This document shows, in pieces, positions 29,749-43,500 of a DNA stretch of 64,000 nt. Location: positions 78,945,001-79,009,000 of the forward strand of contig JALJCS010000002.1 in NCBI GenBank assembly GCA_023055355.1. The letters run 5' to 3'. The translations under genes were made by a program, and so were the position numbers. Below the pieces are notes generated by a model. The model was not told where the DNA came from, searched no databases, and worked only from the letters and a program-made list of their open reading frames with translations. How positions within the stretch are numbered: the stretch's first letter is position 1; each line of letters begins with the position of its first letter. The DNA comes from Agelaius tricolor. Taxonomy: Eukaryota; Chordata; Aves; Passeriformes; Icteridae.

Positions 29749-32164
29749 GTTCTGAGTTCCTGTATTGCTGTAACTCATTTTGGGCTGGCAAGCTAGATGC
29801 CCTTCCAGGGAACTGTTCCCTTCCATAGTTCCTGGACCAGTTGTCTGATCTTCCCAAAATCTCCTTGATGTTTTTGCAACTTAGGGCTTAAAAATACTTG
29901 TAGGGAAATACTGCACTGTTGGCCCTGTGATAGCCAAGCCTTTATTGCTGGCACTCCAGAGAGGTTTTTTCTCCCTCAGACAGCCATGTGATAGCAGCAC
30001 AGCATAACATCTAACTGCACACACTGAGTCCTGCCAAAGGAAACACTGCACTGGGTTTCACCCACAGGAGCCACAGAGTCCCAGCACTTTATCAGCCATC
30101 CAGCAAAGAAATCGAAGACATGAGAGATGGAAGGAATGATTGGTCATTTAATCTCTTTTCTGTTTTTGCTGCTCTGGTTGCCAGGGAGATACTGTATTAA
30201 AAGGAGTGGTCCACATATTAGCTTCACCTCATCGTGAAAACAGCATTTAAAAATAAAGTTTAAAAATGCTTGTGAACTGAAAATATTATTGTGTCATTCT
30301 TTAGCCAAGCTCAAATAATTTAATACTTTCAATATTTCTTGTCAATTATCTCTAGGCCCTTTTCTGTGTTTCTCTAAATTCTATCCAGGCTTTCTTACTG
30401 ATATCCCTATAGGAGAAAAAGTCTATTTAGATCAGCATACCGTTTCTTCTAAATCAAATTCAGGGGCATGTTCATGGAGAGTGCTTTAACACAGTTCATG
30501 CCCTCTTCCCATGTTTCTGTTTTGGTCCTAAAAGGCTTCCAGGGCAGACTCCCTCTGTTTTCTCTTTAGTGGAAATGAAACATGAATATGAATTCTACTA
30601 TATTTTCCCCCTCTCATTCTTTTTCCTTGTTAACATATGATGCATGTATTTCTAAGTTGAAAATAAACTCAGTGCAGCTATTCACTGAAGTTAGCATGGC
30701 ACTTGTTGGCTCTGTGAAAGTTACCAGGAACGAAAAGAAGGTAGAGAAATCTGTGGGTAAAATTTGAGATGAGTTTTTAGCCTTCTTTCAAAGAAGAGAT
30801 TTAGGAGGGATGCAGGATGTCCTGGAATAAAAGTGGCCCTGCCCCATTGGGAAGGGAAGCTGTTCTGGGCAGGGCTCAAGCTGACAGTGTGTACCATACA
30901 GCACTGCAGCTTGTTCAGCTGGGGAGCAAAGAGGGTGGTGTGGCTACCAGGGAAAAAATGCAACCCAGCTGCTTCTTTTGTTAGTTCAGTTGTAGAGGTG
31001 GTGTGATAAGAACAGGGCAATGTTTCTAACCTCAAATTGCTGCTTCTGACAAAGCTGGAGAGAGCACTGGAGGAATTTACCAAGGTGAAAGGACTGGAGA
31101 GGTGATAGCCCCCTGAGCTGGTACATAATGCTGGGTCTGTGAAATTAAACTACTTCTTCTAGCCTTGAAAGAAACTGATATCCCAACAGACTGACAATCT
31201 CACTTGGAACAACACAACCTCAACATTTCTGCAGAGGAACGTGCAGTAAGATTCTTCTGAATTTAGGCATCATCCCATTTGTTTAATGAGTTAGCACAAA
31301 GCTGTAAATTAAAGCAAATAGTAAGCAAATATGAATGTTAAGTTTTCTAGATTATTAGTGGATATAAACTTTGTAATGTTCAGGAAGTGTGATCAGCCAT
31401 TATCTTCTGAGTCCATACAGCTGAGGAAGTAGATTGAAAGTATTCCTGATTGTGTAGCAAATGACTTCATTACTGACATTAATATTACCTCCTGCTTCTG
31501 GAGCACCCTGCATTAGTATTCATATACATCTGTACTCATGGGCATTTGCAATATAATTGTATCCTTCTGCCACATTGTGGAGGTGTCTTGACTAGTCCTG
31601 CAAAATACAAAAATCTAAAACCTCTGTGGTGATGTGTGAACAATGCTTCAAAACCTGCAGAACAAGGGTCTCACTGTGAATTTCAGTGACTGGCTGTTTA
31701 ATGCCTAGATTGTCATGAAATCTAATATGAAAGCCAAAGAAAGGAGGAAATCTCCAAATAAATATTAGCAGGACAGTAATTTGACATCTTCATACATCTC
31801 TAATAGGCAGGATTGGGTTGAAGATCTTTGATCATGACAAGTACTGTACTGGACATCCTGTGGCAGTTTTGTTGGAAAAAATTAGGAATTCTAAAGTGTA
31901 GATGGGGGTCAAAAAAATCTAAAAATGGAAAATCATACCCTATATATCAAATCAGATTGTCAGGGACTGCTTTTCTTACCACTGCAGTGTCACAATGAAA
32001 TAGTAATTCATTACTCAATCCATAGGGATGCAGCCGTCCACCTGGATGTAGATTTCTTTTACAGAAATGTGGAACTCCAGATCCACTAATGGATGATGTG
32101 AAGCAACTGCAGCTCCTGCTGCTGGGTGATACTGTGGGGTAGCACCAGCATGCTGGGAAGGAAA

Positions 32165-32308
32165 GGAAGGAAGGAAGGAAGGAAGGAAGGAAGGAAGGAA
32201 GGAAGGAAGGAAGGAAGGAAGGAAGGAAGGAAGGAAGGAAGGAAGGAAGGAAGGAAGGAAGGAAGGAAGGAAGGAAGGAAGGAAGGAAGGAAGGAAGGAA
32301 GGAAGGAA
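32165..32308. repeat. (GGAA)36 microsatellite
   Basis: An uninterrupted GGAA array of 144 bp, preceded by an imperfect unit. The Pro-Ser-Phe-Leu and Lys-Glu-Gly-Arg repeat frames across it (31,947-32,428) are artefacts. Confidence 0.98.
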
Positions 32309-35300
32309 TGGCCATTCAGTGGTTTGTTTAATGAGAGGGAAAGCATTTTCTTTCAGGCTGCTTTCCCTCTGTTCCACAGTCATATAAAAAAAGGGTGGAT
32401 AGTAAAGCAAAGCAGAGCTGTGCTCTGATCTGGTTCTTTTTGCCTGATTGCTCTGCTCCTGAACCTCTGCAGTGGCTCATACAGGTGTTAACAGGGCTGG
32501 CAGAGGTTTGTTGGTGTGTCCTGCCTGCTGACACCCATTCATCCTTCAGTACCAGTGCCAGGCAATTAGAAATGGCTGTAAAGTTCTTTTAGTTCATAAA
32601 AATTTCCAGAAATATTTCCTTCAGTGTAGTTTTTCAGTTGAAATGCGGTGCAGACAGAGGGTAGGTATGTGAAATCCATGGCTACAGAGTATGATTTAAA
32701 GTCTCCAGGCCACAAGTTTGTTCCACTTGCCAAGAAGAGAGGAAAAATTTATAAACTGGAAAAATAAATGAAAGGAGGTCAGGAACAAACCAGAAAAAAT
32801 AAAAAGGAAAAGAAAAGCTAGAGAAATACAAGAAGAAAAAGAGACATGTACTATATTAATAATGCAACTTTTTAATTAGTTGCTATGGAATTCTAACCTT
32901 ATCTCCAGAAACAGCAATGATGAAACTGGAGGTTAATGCAAGGATCTTAATAAGTTCAATAAAGCTGATTTTAAACCTTAGTCCTTGACAGAAGTAATTC
33001 AATGATATGGTATATATAAAAATTATTAACTAATAATTATATGTTTTGTAATAGATAATATTGTAGCTTCCTAGAATACTATGTGGTAGGCACAATACAG
33101 ATACAGAAAAAGATACAATCTCTGATCCTGATATCTTTGACTTAAATAAAATTAAGAAGCTTATTTCATCATTTTAGTGGAAGATGAAACAGAAGTTCAT
33201 CATGCTAAACACCTTTGACAAGGCATTTTTAAATGTTCTGTTCATCACTCTGGGTTTCACAGCATAAGATTAAAAAATGTGTTTACTTCATCATCCAAAT
33301 ACTGTTCATCCAAACATTGTCTCAGCAATATCACCTTCTTATAAACAAATTGAGTTCTTTGTTGAGTAGATGATCTATTTTCTTTTCCTTTTTTTGACAA
33401 AATATGCTCTCTTCCCTGCATAATATGTTTTCCTGCTTTTCTACTCTGATTCAATTTTTATGAATTAAAATGTTTTCATTTGAGTAATTTAATTACATCT
33501 TCTGTTAGCATAATTCAGGATATTTAACATATATGTAAGAGTGACAGTTTAAAATGCAAAATCAAATTAAACCTACAAAACCTTTCTTGTGAACAGAAGA
33601 AACTGGTAGCATTATAAGACAATTATTTTTGTTAAAAACATCCAAACTGGTAAAAAATGGTCAACTAAACTCTAAAACATTTACTGCAGAGATAGCACTA
33701 ATTCCAGTAAATCAGTGGAAAGATGCTAGGTTGTTTAAAAATTGGTAGCCTCAATGATGTAAATTTTACATTTAAAAAGTAACAAGCAAATTAATAACTA
33801 AAATGTCTTCTTAGTAAATAAGGATTGTATTGGCAATTAAATGGATAACTTGTAAAAAGGCTTAATGGAGCAACAATTTATAAGGAAAATGTGTAGTTAT
33901 TTTTATGCTCTTAATGCTTGAGACAAAAATATACACATTAACTTTTTAATGTATGATTAGCAAATGTGAATCAAGACTAAATTTTGGTTGTTTGGTGGTC
34001 TATCTGAGTTGATAATAATTATTACAAGGAAATACATTATTTTATGAAATAGAAAAATCTTCATCATCCATGGAACAAGAGATCACAATATCACAGCCAC
34101 TGTTACAATAAATGGTGTTGTGAGCAGCAGTGGCAGAGATGGATCAGAGGAGCAGGAGGCAGCTGACAGCTGAGGCTGAGCAGCAGGGCAAGTTCTGTGC
34201 TGCTTTGATCCAGTGATTTTTCAGGATCATTCCAATTATTACTTATAATTAAGGAAGGTGGAGAAGCTCATCTCATGGGTTCTCTGCATACTCTTTTTAT
34301 TAAAATCTTTGGAAACAAGGTGTCAAAGCACTTATGAACACGTTAAATATGAATGGAGAAACATGCTATCAATCAGTAAGGAGTCTGTCTAGCAGAAGGA
34401 ATGGAAAACAGCTTCCCTGAGAGGTTAAGAAGATATGTGAGTGTTCAACTGTGTATTTTCATAGTGAGTAAGCTCAATGCCATTTCATCCAGATATTTCT
34501 GTACTGTGGTCTGGGTGAAAAGTTGACAAGGTTCACAGGCTTCAAAGATCCACAGTTTAATTGAGCAACCCACTAGCAGGAGTGTTAATCTGCTATAATA
34601 CCTGTTGATCAATTTAGGGAGATTTTTCTTACTGTCAGATTTTGCCAATTATAGCCCTTCTTGGTTCATCTTGGTCTGCAGTACCTAGAAAGGAAGCTTT
34701 GAATATGTCAAAGAAACAATTAGAGGAGACAAAACTGTCAGGGAAGAAAGCAGTGCAGGCAAAACCTGAAATACCTGTCTGGATTTCAACAGTTCACTCT
34801 ACTGGAAAGATGCCTTTTGTTTAGTGAACATGCCATGTTTCATCACTGAACAAGACAAACTTGCCCTTGGAGACAAAGAGAAGACACTGGAGAATATACA
34901 TTTCTAGTCCTAGAACACACACTCAATGTAACAGTATAAGGTTTGTGGGTAAGGTTCAGTTGATTTACTGAATCAAAGCCCTCCCTACATTGAGATAAGT
35001 GTCACAATTCTACTTCAAAGTGTACTCATATCTCTTGTGCTTTAGATAATTTCTCTGCATTTAAATGTCAAATAAAAAACCCACATCATATTTTGCTTGT
35101 CTTTGTTATAATATGATGGAATATGAGGCCCAGAGTGGCAAATCTGGGCTAGGTTTGAGGGCAGAAACATTGGTCACCTGTGTGCATCTCCCCAAATCTA
35201 CAAGAATGGGTTAAGTCACCAATGCTGTGTGGAATTGTTTACACATACACAATGATCCAGAACAAGATCCACCTGAGCATTTCCATTGCCCCAGAGGGGA

Positions 35301-35654
35301 GGGTGCCCTGGCTGCCCAGCTGCCTAGGAATCCCAGGAACAAGAGAAATGATTTCCCATAAATGTTCTTTTGTTGAAGGGATTTTTAAATTATAATGTTG
35401 TGCACTTTGATCATTGGCTTGGTTTTATTCTCTCAGCTCAGTTTTGATTCTGCACTGAGCAGAGCCCAAAACCATTGTGGTTTGGGGGTTTTTTCTGCAA
35501 GCAAAAATATGCTTTTTTCTCACACAAAGCATGTGATGGCTTGAATATTTGGTGGCTTTTAAAAATGCCAATGCTTGATTCATACAAGAGAAATTTTTTC
35601 TGTGAAATTAAAGAACCTGCATTTCAAGTAGCATGACCTTGATGAAGCTGTTGT

Positions 35655-35732
35655 AGTAGGATTGGAAATAGATGATTTTTAAGATCCCTTCCAACCCAAA
35701 CCATTATGTGATTCTACGATATTATTCTATGA
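35655..35732 (+). mobile_element. CR1 LINE tail fragment
   Basis: GATCCCTTCCAACCCAAACC is followed by ATTATGTGATTCTACGAT and ATTATTCTATGA, the last part of a CR1 with its 8-bp terminal repeat. Only the final 80 bp or so are recognisable. Confidence 0.85.
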
Positions 35733-38700
35733 CTTAAAATTGAATTAGCTTCAAAGTATCCCATTTTATAACAGCTGCTAATTTTTAACAGTTCCAACAG
35801 CAAAACCATGATTAACATTGTTTCAGTAATATGCTGAGATTGGGAAAAATATTTTATTTTCAATAATATTAATTTCCATTTTTTTCCCATATGATTTCAA
35901 AAACCCAGAACAGTCTGCTTTAAAGACCAGTGTTTCAAGCTGCAGGTTGCAAGGTTTTCAAGCAAAATTTTTCACAACCTATTTTGTTCTTTGTCCTTTT
36001 AAGATTTTAACTTTACCCAAGCTGACATTTTTCTCAGAGTACTTCCACTCAAGTAATCTGGGGGGGAGGATGGAATGGATAAAGTATTTTTATATCTTAC
36101 TGTGAATGTTTTGGTTATCCAAACCTCATTTTAAGTTTCAAAGTAACTGGAAAATTTTAGATATGGAAATCCTCTATAGCTGTCCCTAGGATTTAATGCT
36201 TCCCCCAGTGAAGTCAGTACTGATCCTGTTCCCAGCTTCAGTGTGAGCGCCTCAGCCAATACATCCAGCATTACCCCGGCCTGTGGAACTTAACTGATCA
36301 CCCACATTAACAAGGAGATCTCTGCACTTGAGGGAGAGAAAAGCCTTTTTGAAAACAAAAGAATGAAACACTCGAGCCTAGAGGAAGGCAAAGGAGGAAA
36401 GTAAGGAGCTTAAAAATAAGGGAGGACAAAATGAAGGGTAGTGAGGGGAATTAACCTAGTTCATCAGTTGTTTTACTTGTGGGTGCATTTGGGAAATCCT
36501 TTCTTAGAGTCAGCATGAAAACCAACTCCAGCTCAGGGCTCCATCGAGCATATCCTTGGCTGACTTGCTTCCATGTGAGCCAAACCACTGAAGTGTAGAT
36601 GAGGGAAAGAGATGGAGATGCCAAATATTGGGATGCAGCTGTCTGAGTTTTCCATATAAAAGTCAGCAAAATAGAGACCTACATATTTTGCAAAACTCAA
36701 TCCATTTTCCGTAGGAAGGTCATAGAATTAATACAAAAACATCCCAAAACATTTATAAATAATGACTGGACTGGGCTTTGATGCTCATTCTTACCTGACA
36801 GATGGCAAGCCCAGTTCATCTATTCATCTGGGGAAAATCAGCCTCTCCTCCCAGCAACCATGGAGAGTTCATAGTCTGTAGCTATATTTCTTAATGAAAT
36901 CATTTAAGGCAATTAGGACATTAGGACTATACGTCTCTTCATCAGTTTTTTTACTTCTCATAATTCAGTAATTTTGTAATTATTTTATTAACTTCAGGAC
37001 ATTTCTTCATGTTTCTTTTCTTTTTCCTTTTCTGCTCTCTTTCTTAACTAATATTTCCTATATTTCATATTTCATTCAAAAATAGTGCATTCCCAAATTC
37101 TTTAACTTTCTGCTTTTTCTGCTTCATAGCAGTCCTGTCTCCACACCCACTCTGAGTCTTATCCAGTACTCAGTGATGTTAATAGAGAAAAATTCCATCA
37201 AAATCAGCAGATTTGGGGCAGGCTTGTTCTCTAGGGTATTAAATAACAGCAGGTAGGAGGCACGTGTATGAAGCACAACTATTGAACCAAGGGGAAAACC
37301 CTGACTTTTCCAGACTTCTTTTTAAGCAAATCACTTAAAAACTTGGCATTCTGAGGTCCTACAATTCTCATACTAATGATGATACTCACCAAAATAAAGC
37401 AATTAGGATCTTACAGATAAAAAGGTATAAAACTTGTGGACAATATTGTTCCTCCTGAGGACAGTCCCATAATATGGTGCAAGAAACTGGAAATTTGCTG
37501 CTCCCCATTGCTTTTCAGATTAGTCATTATACAATTCTTGGTCCAAGTTGGTGGCCTTCCAAAGGTGTCTGGTGTCAGTGAAGGAAAGGGAGAGAGGGGT
37601 AAAGCTGGCAGATGTCCCAGGGTTATATGAAATAGCAAATTAAGCAAAACATGAAGATGATGGTTGCTGGTGGAGAAGTTACTCAGTAAGCTCAGGTAGG
37701 AAATCAAGCAGTTACTCTTTTCCCTGTGGAGGGGGGTGGTGGTACAAAGGTATGTGACATCACAGCTTACAGGGCTGCACAGACCTGTGCCTCTCCAAGG
37801 TAGCTCTGGAGCTTCAAGGACTTGAGTTCTGGATCATTTCAATCTGCTGGGACTTCCATATTAACCTGGTGCCAATTCCATGTTTTCCCTAGCAGAATGA
37901 CCTCAATTAAATGAGAAAGCCCTTCACAGACCTCTCTGTGTCCAAAGGTTCTGAGCATGGGATCTTTCTATTGTGGCATTAGCAGAAGGTGGCAAAAGAA
38001 AAAAAAACCAGGGCTCTGACAAGAAATATCAAAATCTATTTTCTGCTTGTGATGACATTGAAGTCCAGGTATCCATTGCAATGCTCTTCCAACAGGAGGC
38101 CTGGTCCGGGGAAAAATAGGTAAAGTAACTCTCAGCAGGGCAGTAAAGTTTCTTTTTTCTTTTCCTTTTTTTTCTTCTGAATGATTTCTTTCTGTAAGAA
38201 TGCAAAGTAAAGCCAAAAGTCTCCAAGGTATCTTTTCAACAGACTTCCAATCTGTAATGATTGTTCCAATTGCCAAAATGTTTTAAAGGCCTGTGAAAGT
38301 CAAACACTGTGGAAATAAAACTGTTTCTCATGCCTGAAGAACTAGATTATACAATTTTAATGGAAGTCTTTAAAATAGGACCATAGCAAAGGTCTGACAT
38401 TTTAGTACACAATGTGGAGTGTATAGATAACCAGACTAGACATTCCCTCTAATAGTCCTATAGAAAAGAGTTAAAAGGAACTTTACGATATCCAGAGTTA
38501 ACAACTGTTTCAAAAAATAGGTTCTTATGATAGAAAGTATTTAAGTATTTGCTTAAATACTGAATTAAATAAAATAAATGAATTAATTTAATAGGAGATG
38601 CCGTTCTTGTTTTGATTGTAATCGAAAAGGGAGGAGCTGGTTATGACTGTGAAGGAGAAAGGCAACAAGCATGGCAAGGAGCTGGTGCCTTCCCTGTGCT

Positions 38701-41700
38701 AAGGAAAAGGAGAGGCTTCCTGAGAGCAGGAAGCAGTAAACTCAGGGTTTGTAGGTAAGATTTCATAAATATGTAATCCAAAGTAAAGGGACTTAAGGAC
38801 ATAAAAGAAGTCTTGAAAGAAAATACTCCAAAGGAACAAGCATAATCGGTCCAAGAGTGGTGAAAGGGTAAGAAGTTTAAAGGAGTTCTGGTCACATGTT
38901 TAGCATTACACTGGCATTTAACTCTAGAAGGAAGCACATAGAAAATCAGATAGAAATTGGATTGGCTGAAAATTAATTGTAAATCAATAGCACTAGCACT
39001 TGGCTAGGGACAGCAGAGTAATTAGCTGATATTCTCTTTCTTCTAAGTTAATATTATTAAAGTTCTATTATTCTTTTATTAATTATTACTGCTTTTATTA
39101 ACTCATTGATATTAACTTAGATATGTATGCACTAACAGGGAGCACAATGACATTTCCAGAGTGCCGTTCCCTGGGGAGGAGAGCCAGCAAAAGATGTTAC
39201 CCAGAAGATACAAGTGTTTTCTGCATCCACAATAATTTAAAAGTAATTAGTTGGCAACCAATCCAATACTAGGTAAGGTCTTAATCTAGAACAAAAGTAA
39301 AATAAATTAGAGCACCCTTAGGTGAGCTGGGTGTTTTAAATAATTTGAACTTGAGAAAAGTCATCCATAAGTGCCTAAAGAACTTGATGAAGAAAGCTCA
39401 GAAAATATTAAATACTCTCTGAGAATTTGTAGAGCTCAAGTTTGATGCTGGGTGTATGAAAACAGCAAATACAGCACTTACCTTGGAAAGTAAAGAGCTG
39501 GGAAATTCTAGTTAAGCTAAAGTGTTCTAGACCAAAGCAATAATTAAAGAAACCATCTGTAGGCATTGGAAGATAACACGAGTATGAGCAATGTGTTTTT
39601 CCAAGGAAGGTTCATATCAAGCTCATCAAATTTCCTTGTACAATGAAAAACTCATTCTAGATGAGTGAAGCAAAAGATAACATAGGCTAACTTTGAGACA
39701 ATTTGAATTGGATTAATGACAAGCAAGCTAGGAAGATGTAATCTTGCTGAAACTGTTATGCCCACATATAGGACAGCACTGGAAGCCAAAGAGAAGGTAT
39801 CAATATGTTGAGTGAAATCTTTAATACCAGAATAATTACACTGATAAAGCAGAGAACCATAGTATTAAGCTTGCCATAGATAAGCAGCTGGAAGAGACTT
39901 CAGGAAAAAAAAGGCTTCAGGTAAAGATTCAAAGAAATTGTGAAAGATGGGAGAAATCATCCAAGTGATTGTTCAAAGTTGTACTGTAAACAGTATCAGG
40001 AACAACTGATTGTCTGAATCTAGGATAGGAAAAACTGGATTGGAGGCTGATGTTAAAAAAAGAAAAAAAAAGAATAGAGATGCAAAAAGAACATGACCCA
40101 AAAGTGCCACAATACTGGGAGAAGTCAATTCAACTAAGATGTACAAATAAGAGTGTGGCCTCCAAGATCCAACTATCCAGGTACTCTGTTCACAAGGGGC
40201 AGACAGTGTCTGGAGATGGCTTTGTGTCTGGTCTGGCCTTTGCAGCAATGTATGGGGAACTGGAAGAAGTTTACAGGAGCAAGGATTTATCAGAGGACTA
40301 CAAACAAAGATGTATGGGGATAGGAGAACTTCTTGGGATTCATTAACTGGAGACAGACAAGGCTGAGCATGGAGGCAGGATAACAGCCTTCCATGTAAGA
40401 GTATGTAAGAGTTCCATATATATATTTAAGTAGTTCCAAAGTGTAAGGTAGAATCTGTAGTAAATAGAGCAAGAAATGATCAGCCTAAATCAGCATGAAA
40501 GGTTCTGGCTTAACATTGACACAAACTTTTTAGCAGGAATGTTGGTGAAGTATTTGGGCAGATTGCCTGAGTAAACAGTGAAACTGCAGTCTGTGGTGGT
40601 GTTTGGAAACAAGTCATAACAGGTATTTTTCTCCTCTTTTCATTCGTGTGCCCAGACCGACCCTGCCTTCCAGCTTGATCATTTTTTTAAGTTGTAACCA
40701 CAGAAAGAAATTCTCTGCAATAAATTCTGTAACAGTTGTGGCTGGTTAGATGCAGAAATACAAGAGAAAGTGGGGAAATACAGAGAAACCAAATGAGGAT
40801 AAAAATTAGGTTGTTGCATATTTTTCTAACACTTTTAATGCCCAAAGGTCAAAGTAGAGAGGATCTGTAACATCACTGCAGTGAGAGTCCAAGAAAATAG
40901 AAGTTGAGAGATATTTATTTTTCTTAGGACTGAGGTGTAAACAACTGATATTTGCTGCAAATATGCTCTGTGGCAGAGAGACTTTAAAACATAAGATGAA
41001 ATTATTAAATATTGTACTTTCTGCTTATTCTCAAGAGGACATGACACTGCCCCCAGTACTGAGCCTCCAGCTGTCACACCTGCAGTTGCCATGGCTGCCT
41101 CTCCCTCAGGACTCAAGCCCTTGCTCTCAGCTTCTGCAGCCTCTGCTTCTCTCCCTAGTCTTGGCCAAAGTTGAATAACTTTGTTGTTGCCTGTTGAATA
41201 ACTTCCTCTTCATTGCTGTAAATGCTGTAGATCTTACTCAGTGTTGGATGAAAGCAAAGATCAAACCCCAAATTCTTTTGAAGAATTTCATGCTAGGCTT
41301 GTCTGCACTCAGTATTGTGACAGATGACAGAGCCAATGCCCATCTGAGGGCATACTTATGAGAATTCTCACCACATCAACAGGCTCATTGAATCCAAAGG
41401 ATGTTTCTGCTCACTGCTTCCTATGATCCATCCACAAGCAGAAGTGATCAGGACAGGGACTATTTTGTTGTGTTTGTACAACTCAGAGAGTGCATAGATT
41501 GTATATTATACATTACTAAGAACTTGGAAAGCCTAATACCTCAGCTTGATCTCTGAGACAGAGTTTTCTCACTTGTTTTATATATTATGTATTAAAACCT
41601 GTCTTGTAATATAACTAACAGATAAATCTTGTACCCATTTCTGTTCTGTCTGTCAGACACCTCTCTAGTAAGAGCTGTACTTACAGGTGTGCAGGAATAT

Positions 41701-43156
41701 TATTTGTAGCAGATGTTGTTTTCCTGAAAAACCTGTTTCTGGAAAGGTGCTGCCTTCAGTGCACAGTAACTTCTGCAAAAGTTTCATTCCACTTTGGTTA
41801 TAGGATGATGGCAAAGAAATCCTGGCAGTGAAATAAACATCTTAGTGTTGTAGATAAGTGGAATCAAAGATGCTAAGGATGCATCTTTGTGGCTGCTTCC
41901 ATATCACAACTTAGTAAATATCAGACATAATCTTGTTCTTGGGATTAGCTTTTAATTTATTATAATTTGTCATTTTTAGCCAGTCCTAATGAAAAACCCA
42001 GTGCTAAACAATATTATATCAATAATTTAATAAAATCACTCCCTACTACATGTTTATATTTTAGTTATGGTATTTAATATCTAGATATGTTTAATCTGTA
42101 AAGAGACTGGGACACGGTACATGCAATTTAAGGCCAATGCATGTGAGGTGCTTCTGGTGGGGCCTGGAAACAGCAGGTAATGCACAGGATGTAAACTCAA
42201 TTGCAAAGCACTGAAACCAAACTTTGCTTTACCAACTTTCTCTTGACAAGCTGTACAAGGCATAGAAATAATAACTACAAATATTTTCTTTTATCTATGT
42301 GACTACTCTTGGTTGGTTTAGACTTGACATCCCTGCTTTTTATTTCAAAGAAGGATCAGAAGATTTAAAGAAAAAAGGACTAAGTCTTGAATTAATATAA
42401 AACAATAGTGATTTATACTGTCCTGTGAATTTTTTTTTCCCAGCTCTGATTTTAACATTTTTTCCTGATGTTCTGACTAGCAAAATGCCACTACCAGTTT
42501 GAAGAGAGACAAACTCATTCCATTATGACACAGCAGCTATGACAACCTCTTTTATTGTTGCTTAATGGTATGTTCAAGAATGTCAAAACAGCTTCCAAAT
42601 ATTTCTGGTTTTGCTGTCTCAGGGACATGGAAACAGCAGCTTCACTTATTCTGAAATATTATTCAGAACAGCTTAATACTTTGAGAGCATTTCTTGGCAT
42701 CAGTGTGCTTGCCCATATTTCTAGTCATAAATTGTCCACTGGTCTTTAAAAAGTTAGACTCTTTGAGACAGACAAGTAAGATATACTCAATAAAAGTGAA
42801 AAACAGGAGTGCTGATTAATTGCATATGAAGACAAAATTCTTGGTGGTGACTATTTAAATCTCCATTTCTCATTCACAAAAAATCAGAGAATTGTCCAGT
42901 TCATCATGACCAGTGGTTTCCATTTGAAATGACTGTGTATGATTGCCTGCTTTGATATAAAATGACTTCTGAATGGTTTTTGGGAAAGAGGTGCCAAATC
43001 ATAAAAAATCACCATAGTAAATGACATGCTTATCAGCAAAGTTCACAGTCAGAGGAAGGAATTTTCTGGGCACATTAGATGAAATAGAGTTAAAAAAGAT
43101 TAGGCAAAATTATTATATGCTTTCTTATATGTACAGTTTGGGAAAAATATAATAAA
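35733..43156. other. Intergenic, no gene found
   Basis: AT-rich, with very AT-rich blocks near 36,900-37,080 and 38,500-39,120. I looked for MAL2-like membrane exons on the minus strand and saw none. Confidence 0.75.
38536..38561. repeat. Perfect 10-bp inverted repeat
   Basis: AGTATTTAAG, a 6-base loop, then CTTAAATACT. It is AT-rich and could be chance in this AT-rich region. Confidence 0.6.
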
Positions 43157-43500
43157 TCACTGGATCACAGAAAAGCTCCTGTTGGAAGGGAATTTAGGAT
43201 GTCTCTGTGCCAATCTCCTGCTCAAAGCAGGAGGGTTGGGCCAGATTGCTGCAGGCTTTGAGCAAGCCAGGTTGGGGTTGACTCCCCACCCCCAGGATGG
43301 AGTCACACAGCCTCTGGGTCACCTGCTCCAGTGCCTGACTGCCCTCAGGGGAAATCCCAGAGGGAAATTCTGAACCTCTCCTCCTTCAGCCTCTGCCCAG
43401 AGTCTCTCATCCACCCACGGGGCACAGCAGTGCAGAATCTGGCTCCCTATCCCTTCTCCAGACTGAGCCACCCCAGCTCCCTCAGCCCCTCCTGCATTTA
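43157..43500 (-). mobile_element. CR1 LINE 3' fragment
   Basis: The reversed CR1 body is seen as TGTTGGAAGGGAATTTAGGA, CTGCTCAAAGCAGGAGGGTT, CTGGGTCACCTGCTCCAGTG and CCTTCTCCAGACTGAGCCAC. It is older than the 19 kb copy. Open frames at 43,182-43,373 and 43,319-43,522 are repeat-derived. Confidence 0.85.

Larger units (their letters stand above)
26770..35654. other. Intergenic, no gene found
   Basis: Contains only the T/G tract, the 143-bp duplication and the GGAA array listed separately. The 32,600-34,100 part is strongly AT-rich. Confidence 0.75.

Noticed and set aside
31947..32428. Open frames rich in Pro-Ser-Phe-Leu or Lys-Glu-Gly-Arg
   Set aside because: They are direct translation of the (GGAA)36 microsatellite.
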